Shown: positions 1-12,775, numbered from the stretch's first letter. The stretch is DNA of 64,000 nt from Nereocystis luetkeana (GCA_031213475.1 JARUPZ010000017.1:310001-374000), one strand, 5' to 3'. Numbers and translations: made by a program. Notes: generated by a model not told the origin, from the sequence alone.

Positions 1-229
1 TTCAAAGATGAGTTATTAATAGGTCTCGAAAATGGACCACAGCTGCGGTGGTGCGATGTTTTTTTCCCGCATGGTCCATGGGCACACGAACGGGTGATTC
101 GTATGCTGTTGATTTCCGTTGTTCGTGGTCGCAGCGCGAGCCGCCTTCACCACACACACATGAAATCATTGTCTATTACTAGGATAAAGTACAGAAATTG
201 GGGAGGTTAGTATGGCGCAGCGTCGTAGC

Positions 230-620
230 GGAAGGGGAGGGGAGGTAGGGGGGGTAGGGTACTCATTTGGTGTTCACCTTATATTATAGCCATTCAACCA
301 TTGACCATGCATCCCTTTCAAGACGGAGCACAGTGCCTACTCCTACTATTACGGGGGACCATAATAGGACCAAATATTGTTAGTAAAAATAGCGAAATAT
401 ATACCTGGTTGGTTTTTGTGTTTACCTTAGGCCCTATTTAGTATGTCCCCCGTATTAATATAAACACCTCCAACAGTTGCGCGCTCATTACCTGGTACGT
501 GTTTTCCATACAATACATGGAAATGTGTTGCTATTTTTATCCTCTTCCTTCCTGTTTCGCCACATACATGTGGCCACCGTCCATCTGCTGATATTATAAT
601 AGCGGGGGGGATACTCACCA
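230..620 (-). mobile_element. LINE 3' end (copy L1), interrupted by a MITE
   Basis: Read on the minus strand it encodes DGRWPHVC, GNERATVGGVYI and further 3' residues that align with the LINE copy at 35.3 kb, and it ends in a G-rich (minus: C-rich) tract at about 230-262. A family-A MITE (347-457) sits inside it. The frame is broken by stops and the MITE. It is a 5'-truncated non-LTR retrotransposon end. Confidence 0.6.
347..457. mobile_element. MITE family A, copy 1
   Basis: A ~111-bp element bounded by inverted TATTACGGGGG / CCCCCGTATTA. The interior (ACCAAATATTGTTAGTAAAA) is shared with copies near 32.7, 36.3, 37.5 and 50.5 kb. It has no coding capacity. Confidence 0.8.
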
Positions 621-1009
621 CTTCGAAATCTCAAATCCAACTCGGTGCCTAACCCTGACCCTAAACCCCAACACTAACCCCGACCCGAAACGCAACTTTT
701 GAAACTCGTGGATGGCTCCTAAATGTCGCCGCATCCGTGACTATCAACGGGGAACGCTACGTGCTATACTGCTACCTTGCGGGAAGAGGGCAGCACTAGT
801 TTTTTTTAATGGTATTATTTACCAGTATTCGTAGAGCTTCCGCCCCAGCTTCGTCCGAAGGGCTGATAGGTGATAGTCCGCACGTCGGACAGGTCATGAT
901 CTAGATAATTTCCTTTAGATCGTTTAGATCATTTAGATCCTAACCTACCGTTTGCGGTACTGTGCAGGATCTGTACAGCCAGTAATCCCTGACATAGTGT
1001 GTCGTCGTC

Positions 1010-3310
1010 GGGAAACAGCCTTTCACGCTGTCATGATGAACACGGCGGACCAGAGGACGTTGACGTACTCCAGCAAGTAAGTGCTGGTGGCCGTTATGCA
1101 TGATCGGCACATTATCTGTGGTCGTCAGGGGATATCCGGGTTTGTCCTCGTGTTTTCTTAGGTGGAGATGGACCTTGGGGTATAACGGATGCTGCTATAA
1201 TGCTTGCGTGCTGTAGAACATCGCCCACAACAGTCACCCTGTCCGAGCTCTATCCGATCCTCTACTTGTGTCATCTACGTAACTAATTGATGTTTAGTTT
1301 TCACTCGTGTTGACGTAGGGCGGTCATCTCACTCGGGTGCTTCAGCGATGCTGGCCTTGGGTCGAGCGCCGTCACCCGGCCCGTCCCACTAAATCTGCCG
1401 CAGCCGTCTCAATACATCACGTACTTGCATTACAGTAGTATCTCAGAGTTTCCGTTTCGACTGAAGGCCGTCATGGTCCCCTTTATTTTTCCTACCCTGG
1501 TACGCGTTTTACCCTTCTTGGGTAGGTGTACTTGTATAGCGATAGGCTATCCATACAAAGCTATATCCTTGACACAGCAGTGCTATTCACTGCTGCTACT
1601 ACTGCTAGCCGTGACTACTCGTACTGAACGTTGACTATGCATAGGCTGTCCAGCCTGCGCTTAACACTCCCCCTCGACGGTAGTGCAAGTCAATTTACGG
1701 ATTATTATACCTGTATAGCGATAACCAGTGCTCGGTGGAATCGATAAAAAATTGACCAAAATGCCCCTCATGGCTAACGATCTCACCAGCACTTATTGGG
1801 AAGTGCTGCAGATAGATGTCGAACGGCCCGTTGATCGGCAGTGACACCACATTGGGAACTCTACTGTTGCGTTGTAGATGCGGTACGCCTTGGTGTGCTC
1901 TGGCTGTACCCGCAGAGTCTGTTCTCCCAAGGCCTATCCCCCTACTTCTTGATGAGATTCTTCGTGCACTGTGCACGACGAACCCCTGGAGCCGAGAAGC
2001 TCCAGACTCGTGCCGTCGATGTGGTCCTCGCGACTGTGACCTTGGTTCACGCTCACCGTCCCGCTCTCCCTAGCTCGATGTTGAACGTGTAGAGGTCGCG
2101 GCACCCCCCCCCTACTTACTTACTGTAGCGGGATGGTCAAACCGTTGGTCTCGACACGCGACCCCTCCAGAACGAATATGGTTGTACCTCCCTGCTCCGC
2201 TGCGCCCGGCACGGAGAAGAGATTGCACTCAATGCACTCAATGCCGAGCACCACCACAACCGGCGTTCTTACTTGCTACCTAACCCCGGTCTGGTCGATG
2301 ATGTAGGCGCTGACGGTCCCTGTAGCAACCATTTTCAGCCTGTGGTTTCCGGCCGTGCTGATCCCGCGTATTTTTCCGACCGTACGTACCGTAAGTCAAT
2401 GGCCGCTCGGGAGCGGCTATCCGACCATGTACGGTTAAAAGAACCACGAGAGATCACCACGGCCGGAACCCACAGGCTGAATACGGTTGCTACAGGGACC
2501 GCAGGCACTTACCTGCATCATCGACCAGACCGGGGTTTGGGTGCAACATCTTCTCGGTGCCGAGCGCAACGACGGGCCAGGGAGCCATAACAATGTTCGC
2601 TCTGGAGAGGTCGCGTGTTGAGACCAACTGTTTGACCATCCCGCTACTACAGTAAGTAAGTGGGGGGGGTGCCGCGACCTCTACGCGTTCAACATCGATA
2701 GCGGGAAGGCGAGCGTGAGCCAAGGTCACAGTCGCGAGGACCACATCAACGGCACGAGTCTAGAGCTTCCCGGCTCCAGGGGTTCGTTGCACAGTGCGCA
2801 TGAAATCCCACCGAGAAGTTAGAGGACGGATGCCTGGTAAGGCGTGATGGGACAGACCCTGCGGGACACAGCCAGGACACCAAGGTGTACCGCATCTACA
2901 ACGCAAGAGCATACAAGGTGGTGGACGCGAGATCGATGATTGTTGTAGCCCCTGAGAAGAGTCGCGGATCGAGAAGAACGATTTCGACACCCTGTGGAAC
3001 CAAGTAGGTGGCGCCGCGACCTGTCGTCGTTGTCAGGGGATATCCGGGGGACATCCCCGGGTTCCCTCCAGTAGATGGATATGGATCTTGGCGTGTAGCG
3101 GATGCTGCTGCTTGTTTCTGGGAACATCGCCCACAGCAGTCGGCCCGGTCTTCTAGCTTCCCTACTTTTTCTTCAAGCTGTTTGACGCCTGTCTCTAATT
3201 CGTGTCGGCGAGGGTAATCATCGACTCGGGTGCTTCAGCGATGTTGACACTGGGTTTTGAGCGTAGTAACCCCGGTCCGTCCTACGGTAATAAATCTCCA
3301 GATTTCGCAT
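1010..3310. mobile_element. Degenerate, rearranged retroelement fossil (probably LTR-type)
   Basis: About 1816-2340 is an inverted copy of about 2480-3000, and about 1113-1395 is a direct copy of about 3030-3300, so two fragments of one element lie next to each other in rearranged order. Fragmentary translations include a coiled-coil-like gag-type stretch but no intact domain. It is heavily broken and looks old. The family assignment is weak. Confidence 0.5.
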
Positions 3311-3570
3311 AGTATTAGGGGGAGCGTCGGGAGTGGGGAAGTTCGAGAACGGGTGTTGAGGGTTGGGTATCTTTCTTTTCGGTCAGGTATCGATCGTGTG
3401 AGTATTGGGCATCTTCTCCGGATCTTCGGGTATGTCCGTTCAACAGTCTTCGACGAAGTTTTAACAACCAAACCTCGCAAGACGAGACGCAAACTATAAA
3501 CAGACGCGTTTTGCGTTTTCCACAGTACAGGTCGCGACAAAATATATCCTCCTTCAACCAAAGATGTACG

Positions 3571-3674
3571 TTTACGGGGGGCATAGTTAATACCAGTAGG
3601 ACCTATGGTATACGTTAAAAACTATATAGTTGACCATATTTAGGACTTCCTATTAACTATGGTCCCCCGTAATA
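3571..3674. mobile_element. MITE family A, copy 2
   Basis: A ~104-bp element with ends TTTACGGGGGGC / GGTCCCCCGTAATA and the family interior. More diverged than the others at its left end. Confidence 0.75.
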
Positions 3675-5000
3675 GGTCCACGCCACTATTGCTCCGTTAA
3701 GGACAGCCGTCATGGGCAATCATCAAGGAACCCCCTATACTAAACTATCATACTACTAATAGTGACGTCTACAGCAGTTGTACCGTACGTCTGGGCCTTG
3801 ACCGGTGAACCGCCATATTTGGTGGAGACCTCCTCGGGCTGGCAACCCCTAGCTGTGCTTTGATGTCTGTTTGGGATATGACGCTCGTCTGCGCAACCGA
3901 CGACTTGCTTGACTCGAGACTACACCACTTTGGCCATATGACACTAATGCAATCTCCGTTTGAACTATGGTGTTAATATCAAACTATTGTTAATAATAGT
4001 AGTACCAGGTATTGTATACCAGATACCAGGTATATCATTATACTCGCACGTGGTACATGGTACCTGGTATATTTGTATGAATTCCCGGCCAGGGTGGCAC
4101 AGTTAGTATACATACCGTAGTAAAGTAATATGGATAGACACTCCTAAGAACGAAACGAGCAATAAGACAGGCAGGCAGAATGTTACAAGGGAACAAGAAA
4201 CCGTGGAGTCGTTTTACTGACGCTGGTGTAGAACCCACCCATGATCCAATAAGAAAAAGCAACCTGAACGGGCTCTCCTGAGTCTTACTACAGTAGGTGT
4301 CCGGTACTGTCATAACACACACAACCTTCAATGTTGATGTATTGATATGCCCTACCTACCCGACCTTCGTTTTGGCGCTCGGTTGCCCTCCCCCCTCCAA
4401 TCAATCGGTGGCAATCGCTGGCAATCGCTGGCAAACTCGGTGGCAATCCGGTTTGACAAACTGCGTTCTTTCCTCCTTGGGCTCCTGCGACGGGACGACA
4501 CAGGGTCTAACTGCGTCAATGTGCAGGTGCGAAATTATTGTTGTCCTTCTTTTGTTTTAGATTTTTTTGTTTCCCAGCTCCTGTTCGTATGCAGTGAGGG
4601 CCACGATTTTGAGAGAGCGGTGTGTGTGTTCTCTATGGCTGTGTCACTATGATGGTGTGCCAAGCTTGTTTCCCCTCTCTTACACCAAACTTTTCTAAAT
4701 ACGAGAGACCAATGATGGTACGTGCATTGGTAGGCCTCTACCTGTCGTACGCTTCATAACGATAGGTAGAGGCAATGTATAGTCAGTCCCTCTACTACTC
4801 TCGACAAGCTCAGCTTGACCCTACAAACTGTTTCCAATGGCACGTGTTATCACCTACTACTGTTCTCCCGCTGTGTTCATTGTTCCTATTAATACTACTG
4901 CTGTTATTGGTGTTGATGTGATTGTTGTTGATGTTATTGATGTTGATGTTTATGTTGCTGTTGATGTGGTTTTTGTTGTTCTACTCGTATAATATACTAG
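3675..5000. other. No gene recognised; upstream of the first visible exon
   Basis: Contains scattered ACCAGGTA and TATTAATAGTA words, a short GGCAATCGCT tandem near 4410-4450, and GTTGAT-rich sequence at 4860-4985 just before the 5001 acceptor. No upstream exon of the surface-protein gene could be supported. Confidence 0.4.
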
Positions 5001-5131
5001 GTGACGGGATCTCCGGACACGACCTGCGACGGCACGTATTACGGGGAGGACAACGATGTGACCACCATCAGGGGCCCCACTGTCTTCGCGGACACTTGCT
5101 TCGCTCCCCATGATTGCGGAGACCTTACCGG
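5001..5131 (+). CDS. Surface-protein gene, antepenultimate exon
   Basis: Acceptor ATACTAG|GTGACG after a T-rich tract, donor ACCGG|GTACGT. Encodes TTCDGTYYGEDNDV and FADTCFAPHDCGDLT with four Cys. Phase 0 in is assumed; phase 2 out. A shortened, diverged copy of its 3' half lies at 5556-5620. Confidence 0.65.
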
Positions 5132-8100
5132 GTACGTTACTCGAACAGACATGAACGTGATACTCAACAGATGCTATGGTACTCAGATGATGTGATACGC
5201 ATCCGATTTGTGATTCTGAACGGATACGATACCCAGCGAATTTGATACTCAACGGATATATATATATGATACGCAAGGGGTATGGTATTCAACGGATGCG
5301 ATACACTCAGCACACTTGCCTGGTATGCCACCATGCACATACATGCATGTAGACCCTCTGTTACGGTGTTGTGGTGGCACTTTTGTGGTATTATTGTCAT
5401 ACGAGGTACATTCGTAGTTTATTAGTATCACCCCAAGGGGTATGTATGATAGTATGATATTATGACATTCTGATATTATGACGTTATATACACACTGAAC
5501 AGACCAGATAGATAGATAGAACCTCAGGTAGATCAGGATCTAGAACTTTGGGGGCAGATAACCGTTGTACCTCTAGCGGACACTTACTTCGCTCCCTATG
5601 ATTGGGGGGGCGTAGCTAGGTATGTATGCGTTATTATATGCATGTTTTACTCTTCGAGCAAATGGGATAGGTGGGACAGATGGGATAGTTAGAATAGATC
5701 TCGCTCTTTTTTTGATGATCTAGATACTTCGGGGTAAATAGTTTACTGTAGTTCCTCTGGTTTACATTACATGCAAGATCTAGATCATCAGTACACGATC
5801 TGCAAGATGTAACGTTCGTGTTTAGTGTGCACTGCTGTACCGGATAGATCAGATCCATATTAAAATACAGTATAAAATCATCATTTTCTACTGTAGATAT
5901 TTCTGGGCAGATACATGCTGCAAATGCTTCAAGGTATTAACTCCTGGTATATGTACTGCTGTATATACAGTACCTGGTACTGCAGTAGGTATGATCTGCA
6001 TGATTTAGATCAGGTTTGCCGGGTGGCATACTGTTGTGCTGTAGGTGTGACGCGGCTCTCACATGCGTGTTTGGTACTCGTATGCTACACAAACCGGACA
6101 GATCAGATACATCCCCAGATTATGAGCATGAGCACGAGAATGAGCATGAGCATGATGTCATCTACAGTACATCCGTCGGGACAGATCGGGTGTTGGTATG
6201 GACACTATGGGCACTATGGACTGTATGGACAGTATGTACAGCAGTATGGACAGTATGTAGACGAGTAGTGCACAAAAACCTGCGCAAGGATGTGGGAGTA
6301 GTTACTTGCTGCCTTGCCAGTCTGACCCGAAAGATAGCGGCAGTTAATGTATCAAAAGCTAGTTCAAATGTTCCTTATAATTTTGTTCAGAGTGGTACTC
6401 GTACCGTTTTACGTACGTAGCGGCAAGCAATTCACGTACTGCACCAACCAAGCCTCCCTTCCCCCCTCCCCTCTTCCCTCACCTTCCCCCACTCCCCAAA
6501 CGCCTCCTGACAAAAAAAACAGGCTGAGCCGAAGGATGTTTTTGGCACGCTCTTTCAGATGCACCGAAGATGAGACTAGCGACTGCCCTAGGGAGAATGT
6601 GTGGGGGGTGTACAGCTCGATCACCGACTCCACGGGAGTCGACCGCCTGGGCTTCCTTCGAGCCTGGGCCGACGGCGCCCTTCACCCGGCGGACGTTACC
6701 TCTCAATGGTGGACGTGAGTTTCAGGTTTCCATCAGATTTAGTTACCTGGATACAGCAGTTCCCCTTCCCCTTCGTACCTCCGGTTAGTAGTATTAATAG
6801 TACATGCCTGGTAGTACATACATGGAGATAGTACCGCCTCATGGAATATGAGTTTCGACGAATTCCTCGATCGCGCTGCCTAAACGTATGTTTCTTGTTT
6901 TTTATAAAAATAGCTATACACGAGTTCATGGTTATACCCAAGGTCTGTTCACATCGGTCCGTGTGCACCCGGGGTACCGAGCCACCTTCCTGGTTGTAAA
7001 CTCCGCAGCACACCCACTAACTACCAACCACCACAACAGAGACACACCCGTCCGCCCCACGCACTGGCGTCGTTGGCTTCGTCGCCCCCCCCCCCCCCAT
7101 TTTCTTGTTGGTAAGGTTTCGTTTTTATCAGGTTTTCTTCTCGGGTTTTCGGGGGGGGGGTGGGGGGTATTATTGCGTACCTTTCCTTGTTGTTTTTAGT
7201 TTTTTCTCCAACGTACTGCTGTACCTTACATCTATCTACCGATGGTTGGCCTGAGTTGAGATGAGTTGAGTTGAGTTGGAAGGCAGCTTCCTTGTTTCAC
7301 GTTTACTGTTTATTGAAATGTTTATTCTTTGTTTCCCCTGGCTTGGCTTGGCTTGATTTGGCTTGGCTTGGCTTGACTTGGCTCGGCTTCGATTTTCTTC
7401 TACTACTACTGTAGTTTTGCCTTCCGACAAAAAAGGTCGACGTCAAATCATGGACAGTTTTAGTCCCTAACCAGGTAGCTATTAGTATTAATTAACTATT
7501 ATTTAATACCAGGTTACTTTATGCATCACCTTCTACCAGGAGATACCTGAAGAGATATCTAAGTGGGAGTTTTTTTGCTCTTGTCTTAAAACAGGTGTGA
7601 GATCGTCATATCAAAATCTCCTCAAAAGTTATATTTGCAAGCTTGGTCTCATACTGTTATTAGTGATACTAATAGTCATACTATTGATAGTGATACTTCG
7701 ATATATATATGTACGAGTGCATGATACCAGGTGATGCATACCGCGTCTAACAAATACTGGGCGTACTACTGTACTTACTTGACAATCGTATGTTCGATGC
7801 ATGCACAGGTTCCAATACATTACCCTCGAAGAGACGGAGGACGACGAACCCCCTGACTGCGTCTTCGATGACTGCCTCCTCCAGGTGGATAGTGTCACCA
7901 TAGAATGCGCCGCCGACTCCCCAAACTACACCCTGCCCCCGGGGTCAGCCCCTTTCCCCACCCCATCCCCGAGTGCAACCGACTCCTTCCCGTCTGCCCC
8001 GACCATTGCCCCGAACGATGCTACCGCGGATGGCCAGGGGGAGTCTAACGACGCCTCTGGGGGGTTTCCGAAGGCTTGGTTGCTCCGGGGGGTTGTGGGG

Positions 8101-8187
8101 AGAGTGGGTGGTGCTTGGGAGGGGTGCGTGTTTGCGGTTTTGGCGGGGTGGGTTGCGGTCCACGCTGGGGCCGTAGCAGCTGCTTAG
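5001..8187 (+). CDS. 3' end of a Cys-rich, probably GPI-anchored or membrane-attached surface protein gene (three exons)
   Basis: Gene-level entry for exons 5001-5131, 6559-6714 and 7809-8187, all in phase (GG|A gives Gly, AC|G gives Thr). The visible ~222 residues have an acidic Cys-rich part (TTCDGTYYG, FADTCFAPHDCGDLTG, CTEDETSDCP, PDCVFDDC, TIECAAD), a Pro/Ser/Thr stretch, and a C-terminus of small residues plus a hydrophobic run ending at the stop. That end looks like a GPI-attachment signal or a tail anchor. I do not recognise the family. The 5' exons are not found in the first 5 kb. It converges with the CSD gene. Confidence 0.65.
5556..5620 (+). pseudogene. Decayed copy of the 3' half of exon 5001-5131
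   Basis: GCGGACACTTACTTCGCTCC here matches GCGGACACTTGCTTCGCTCC in the exon with one change, and flanking bases also align. The copy lies in the intron that follows the exon and has lost its reading frame and donor. Confidence 0.7.
6559..6714 (+). CDS. Surface-protein gene, penultimate exon
   Basis: Acceptor CTCTTTCAG|ATGCAC is strong, donor GGTGGAC|GTGAGT is near-perfect; phase 2 both sides. Encodes CTEDETSDCPRENVWGVY, then RLGFLRAWADGALHPADVT. The two Cys and acidic residues continue the style of the exon before. Confidence 0.7.
7809..8187 (+). CDS. Surface-protein gene, last exon
   Basis: Acceptor TGCACAG|GTTCCA; TAG at 8185-8187. Encodes FQYITLEETEDDEPPDCVFD, further Cys, a Pro/Ser/Thr-rich linker, then ESNDASGG and a hydrophobic C-terminus (CVFAVLAGWVAVHAG). 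The order of small residues, short spacer and terminal hydrophobic segment fits a GPI signal. Confidence 0.7.
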
Positions 8188-8239
8188 GGGGACGTAGGAT
8201 GACGCGATACAGTATGAATGGTTGTTGAATGTTACCGGA

Positions 8240-8280
8240 GTCCTGTTTCGATGGTAGAACCCCCCCCTTTTTCGCGCCGG

Positions 8281-8311
<31 letters not shown>

Positions 8312-8470
8312 TCCTAGGGTGATACCCACGCCATAGGAGACTCCCCCCCCCCTTTTCAATCGGCGACGCCCCCCCCCCTACTACGATAGGAGACCCCCCC
8401 CCCTTCCCCCTTATTTCAATAGAAGACCCCCCTCTCCCCCCTATTTCGATAGCAACCCCCCCCCTCTGTC
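8240..8470. repeat. C-homopolymer-rich degenerate tandem repeat
   Basis: Runs of 7-10 C alternate with spacers such as TATTTCGATAG and CAATAGAAGAC; a CTG run is at 8285-8310. It lies just 3' of the surface-protein stop. No coding signal. Confidence 0.75.
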
Positions 8471-8544
8471 GGCACAGTACCGAAAACACCTGTTAGTAGA
8501 TAGCTGGAAGCTGGTACCAGATACGGCAAGAAGTTCCCACACGG

Positions 8545-8960
8545 GATGCTTAATTTTGTAGTGTCCCCCCTTATATACTGTTACTATTACTATACTGACT
8601 GTCGATTAGGGTTCCCACGAGGGGTGTTCGGTTTTGCAGCATAATGGGCGTTGTTGTTTGATGAATATGTAGGCCACAGGATGAGGTTTCATTTGGTAGT
8701 ACAATGGGCGATATTGTTCGATGAACATGTAGGCAGTACGAAGCTTCCGGCGCTGGTCGGCCAGTCACTACGACCCGGGACTTTTTTGTTGTTTATTGGC
8801 TTTATTGTTTGATGAATATGCAGGCGGCACGAAGAAGCTTCCGCCGCTGGGCGCCTAGTGTAGTGGCTAACCGGGATGTTTTCGTAGTATATTGGGCGTT
8901 ATCGTTCCATGAACATGTAGACGGTACGAAGAAGCTTCGGGTCCGTGACTATACCCGCAC
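8545..8960. repeat. Degenerate tandem repeat, unit about 110 bp
   Basis: Four diverged units share ATTGGGCGTTATCGTTC-like and GATGAACATGTAGGCGG-like blocks followed by CACGAAGAAGCTTCC. Short ORFs here restate the repeat (CxLHVHxTITP) and are not genes. Confidence 0.7.
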
Positions 8961-9124
8961 TTCGACTTGCAATCGTTCGAACTACTGCTGTACGCGCTTC
9001 GTCGGTCGATATCGTGATGATTAATTGTATAACAACAGATAATCGAGATCGCGTCCAAAATAGGGAACGGTGTTTGTTTGCCGTAGCAATTGGGGAGGTG
9101 TTTACAGTAATCCATGCTGCTGAA

Positions 9125-9188
9125 CATTGTCGTTGTCGTTGTCGTTGTTGTCGCTGTTGTTGTTACTATGTTGTTACTATGTTGTCGT
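9125..9188. repeat. TTGTCG/TGTTGT microsatellite
   Basis: CGTTGTCGTTGTCGTTGTTG and a following GTTACTATGTT doublet. Simple repeat only. Confidence 0.7.
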
Positions 9189-9581
9189 TGAAAGTTAAAA
9201 CAAAAGGGCATCTCGTCTTGTGCTCCGTATAATCGCGGCTGTACGCGTAGTCTAGTAGTAGTGTAGTCTGATGTAGTATAGTGGTTGCAGGGTATTACGG
9301 CGAATATCACGCGAACGACTTCCAAACACTTCCTCCGAAAAAGAGCATTCACGAGTATGATAGCATCATAGCCTCATTGCATAAAAGCATGATATAGGTA
9401 GCAGTTTCAGTTTCCTTTCGTTCGCGAGGTTTTCTTCTTTCAGGAAGTTATGAGTGATCAATGTTGAAGATCATGCTGCACATTATCGGATGGCAAGGGA
9501 AGTAATAATATAGGTAGCAGCATTACTTTAGTGCAGTTAGTGGTTTGGAAAAAAACCCAAGCAAGGTGGTGTTCATTAATA

Positions 9582-9720
9582 GCAGGGGATACAACCGGGT
9601 GCATACCCGGGTATCTACCCAATGATACCCGAGTACCTACCCCATGATACCCGGGTACCTACCTGAGTATGACCGAACAACCAGGTTCGGTGCCCGGGTA
9701 CCCGAGAGTATATCCCCTGC
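9582..9720. mobile_element. Foldback element with GCAGGGGATA termini
   Basis: Left end GCAGGGGATACAACCGGG and right end TATCCCCTGC are inverted, with several TACCCGGGTA palindromes inside. Non-coding, about 139 bp, single copy in this window; MITE-like. Confidence 0.55.
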
Positions 9721-11320
9721 AATGATATTATTAGTACTACTGTCTGTGCTCAGTACTAGTAAATACAGCTCTGGCCGGGAGTATAAGCTCTCTCTTCATG
9801 TTCATGTCAGAGTCTTCTTGAATCCTTAGGGGATTACGTTCACACTCCTAACAGCAGTGTGAATAGTGCTTCACCGACTACCATCAACATTAGTAGCAGT
9901 AATCATACCCTCGAAACGTGACTGTCTGCAGTGCATATCAGTACCTGGTATATACCTGCTTGCTATTAATAGCATGTTTTATGTGCAGTAAGGATGTTGT
10001 TATTGTTGTTGTTGTAGTCCATGGGGGGGAACCGAAGATTCGTTTTACTACCGTGCTATTATAGTATACCTGGTAGTAGTTGGTCTACGCAGGGGGAGTA
10101 GTGAGGCATTTTTATTTCAGATTGTGCGTACAGCAGCTCTTCTTAGTTGGGAGCTAGCGTCAAGTACATTAGTCTCGCCGTTTTTCTACCCTGCCCCATC
10201 TTTGGGTTTTAGATTCGATTTACCGCACGCATTGGGAGTAAGTAATGGGATATATTCCTGATTGCTCTTAAGTACGTATACGCTCCAAGAATATAGACTG
10301 CGAGCTGTAGTCCAGCCCTTAGATGGTGATCGAACAGTTCGTCACAACAGTTCGTCACACGTTGGTCTTATGAACCATCTACGTACGACTACAGAGTGCA
10401 TGCAGTACCCGAGCACTGGTAGCACGAGTAGTGTCAGCGCGCACCAGTACATACATACGGGCGTCGTATTATGTAGTTCCAGGTATCACACGTACGAACG
10501 TAGGATGGTGCTGCATCCTTGACGCGTTGGACTCTACTAATACTACTAATACTACTAATAATACTATACTGCTGAATGTGAAACAGTTAGATACAGTAGT
10601 AGTTCCGACACAACGTGCTTCAGTAAAAATGTGGCAAGCAGCTGGGTGGGTAAAGCAGTGGCCGATATTAAAAAAACAGCTACTACTGTAGGAGCTGACC
10701 TACCTGTATTCATTCTTCATTCCTTCGTCGAGAGTGGAGTACAGCAGTATGTCAGTATGTCGTCGTTTGCATGCGCTGTACTACTTATTGTGCAATATTT
10801 TAGAATTAAAGGCATGTACATGCCATGCCGGCGGGGAGGGAGGGGGGAGACACCTATGACTACACGGCTTGTTCAGGAAGCCGCCAAGTGGAAAACCTCC
10901 CACGACTTGAGCTGGAAAAGTAAAGTGATGATAAAAACATACCTGATGGTTCGTACCCTGGTATTTGGAATACCCGTGTAGTTATAGTTATACTCGTAAG
11001 TGACTTCGGGCACGAAAAGGAAGCAGTTGTTACTACTACTGCAGTATTCATAATTAATTGGCAAGCAGGGTGACTGACTGCTCGATACGGTACGTACCAT
11101 ACTGTATTCAGTCGTCGCTTTCTTTATAGTATTAATATTAATATTTAACACCTTCATTATTTGCACGGGGTGAACGACTGTAGTGTGGTTCGGACACACA
11201 AATTAGCAAGCAGCTAGTTTTGGTGGCGAGCAGTGGCGGATGCTCTTAAGTATTCGTCGTTGCTTGAACGCGAAATATAAATCGCCGTTTGGGCTGGACG
11301 AAACTCTTAGGTTTTCCGTC
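9721..11320. other. Intergenic, no gene recognised
   Basis: Between the two convergent genes. It has a 116-codon plus-strand ORF (10631-10981) with no recognisable domain, which I do not call, and several ACCTGGTA and ACTACTGTA words. Confidence 0.4.
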
Positions 11321-11413
11321 TCCTTTTAGAACCGCAGTCCCGTTTTGGGGACAAACCACTCAAACTTCAAGTATTTTGTCCCCAAAACGGGACTGCGGTT
11401 CTAAAGGGGTTAA
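11321..11413. mobile_element. MITE family B (piggyBac-like), copy 1
   Basis: Near-perfect hairpin: TTAGAACCGCAGTCCCGTTT inverted against its complement 50 bp on, with GGGGACAA inner ends. The right end is AAAGGGGTTAA; the left TTAA is not preserved. The same element occurs at 43.3 and 50.9 kb. Confidence 0.8.
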
Positions 11414-12640
11414 AACAATGCACTAAATCACTCTCAGGTAAAATAGGACACAAAAATCTTCGATAATCACGACCCTTAAGACCGCGTTCATTCGCATTCG
11501 CATTCGCATTCCATCGTCATCATTGTCGGTGGTCGCAGTATACCCGACTGTCAAAATACTTTTTGTTTGTCTGTTCTTCTCGAAATATTTGAAAAAAACG
11601 CACACCCCCAACAACATAGATAGATAGAGTCTATCTGTGCATTGTAACCCTTTTCACCCGCAGGACAGATAAGATAAAGACGCGTTCTACGATCATCATA
11701 AGAGGTAGCACATTTATTTCCGCCAAAATGTTTTCTGAATGACGGGGTCCCTTAATCCAAAATCGTCGGAATGCCCATCTTATTTCGAAAAATGACTTTT
11801 TTTCATACTTCTTGGGTCATGGAACGTATTCATCGGGATGCAATTTGGTTTTTGCTGAAGGTGATTATCGGGTGAGGTATGTTGCTCCTTAAGGGAAGAA
11901 GGATCCTCAGGAAATGTAGGGTAAACCTCTATATATCGTGGAGCGCCTCTAAATCATACCAGGTAGCGACCAGCGACCAGCAACTAATCAATACATTACT
12001 GCACTATCGCATGAATATAGCGATCAGCGATCGATAGGAACTACCCCCCCCCCCCCCCCCCCCGTGGCATTTAGCGAATGTTCTGTCATCTTCTGTCGAT
12101 CCCCCCCTCCGCGTTGGACAAGCCGCATACCGGTACATAGTACATTGTCACCAGAGACGCATCCGCGCCTGTGTGTTTGTTTGTTTCAGCTTGCTGGCCC
12201 CTTTGGGGCTTCGTAAGAAGAAAAAATTGACGGGCAAAAAAATGTCTTGACGATGACCATCCTTCCCTCCTCCGTCCCCTGCCCCCCACGGATAGGCTTA
12301 CGGTTTCCTGGCATCCCCATCCCCCCAAATCACCATGCTTCACCTGTGATTCACAAGGACTAGGCTGGCATCATATTCCCATCTTATCATGCGGCGTGCG
12401 CGTCGGAGATACAGTAGTAGTAAAGGCCCTTGTCACTGCTGTGTAATGTAATCAAGTAGCTCTCGTGCATCCACTCCCTCGACAGCTTAGCTCAACAGCC
12501 AGGGCTGGTTGCTGTGATGGCCGGTGCTGCTGCAGCTGTAATCGTCACTACTTGCTTTCATTCACCGCTGCCTCTTATTAATAGTATTAATAGTCCTCAA
12601 CGGGTTCATGTTCTCTGCACCCAACTACTGCTGGAAAACC
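11414..12640. other. Intergenic, no gene recognised
   Basis: Contains CATTCG repeats (11490-11510) and a C homopolymer (about 12044-12063). No coding signal. Confidence 0.4.
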
Positions 12641-12644
12641 GTCA

Positions 12645-12775
12645 CCAATCAGCGATCAGATATCTGCAATCAGATATCTATCAGATATCTGCGGCCAGAC
12701 TTTTGCGATTAGATATCTGCGACCAGAGATCTGCGATCGGAGATCTGCTATCAGAGATCTGTGGACTAAAGATAC
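12645..12775. repeat. Tandem repeat of AGATATCTGCGATC-type units
   Basis: About ten diverged copies of a 10-14-bp unit with AGATATCTG or AGATCTGCGATC cores, partly palindromic. Confidence 0.7.

Noticed and set aside
10631-10981. 116-codon plus-strand ORF
   Set aside because: No recognisable domain, no splice or expression context, and a G-run inside; could be chance in 6 kb of intergenic DNA.
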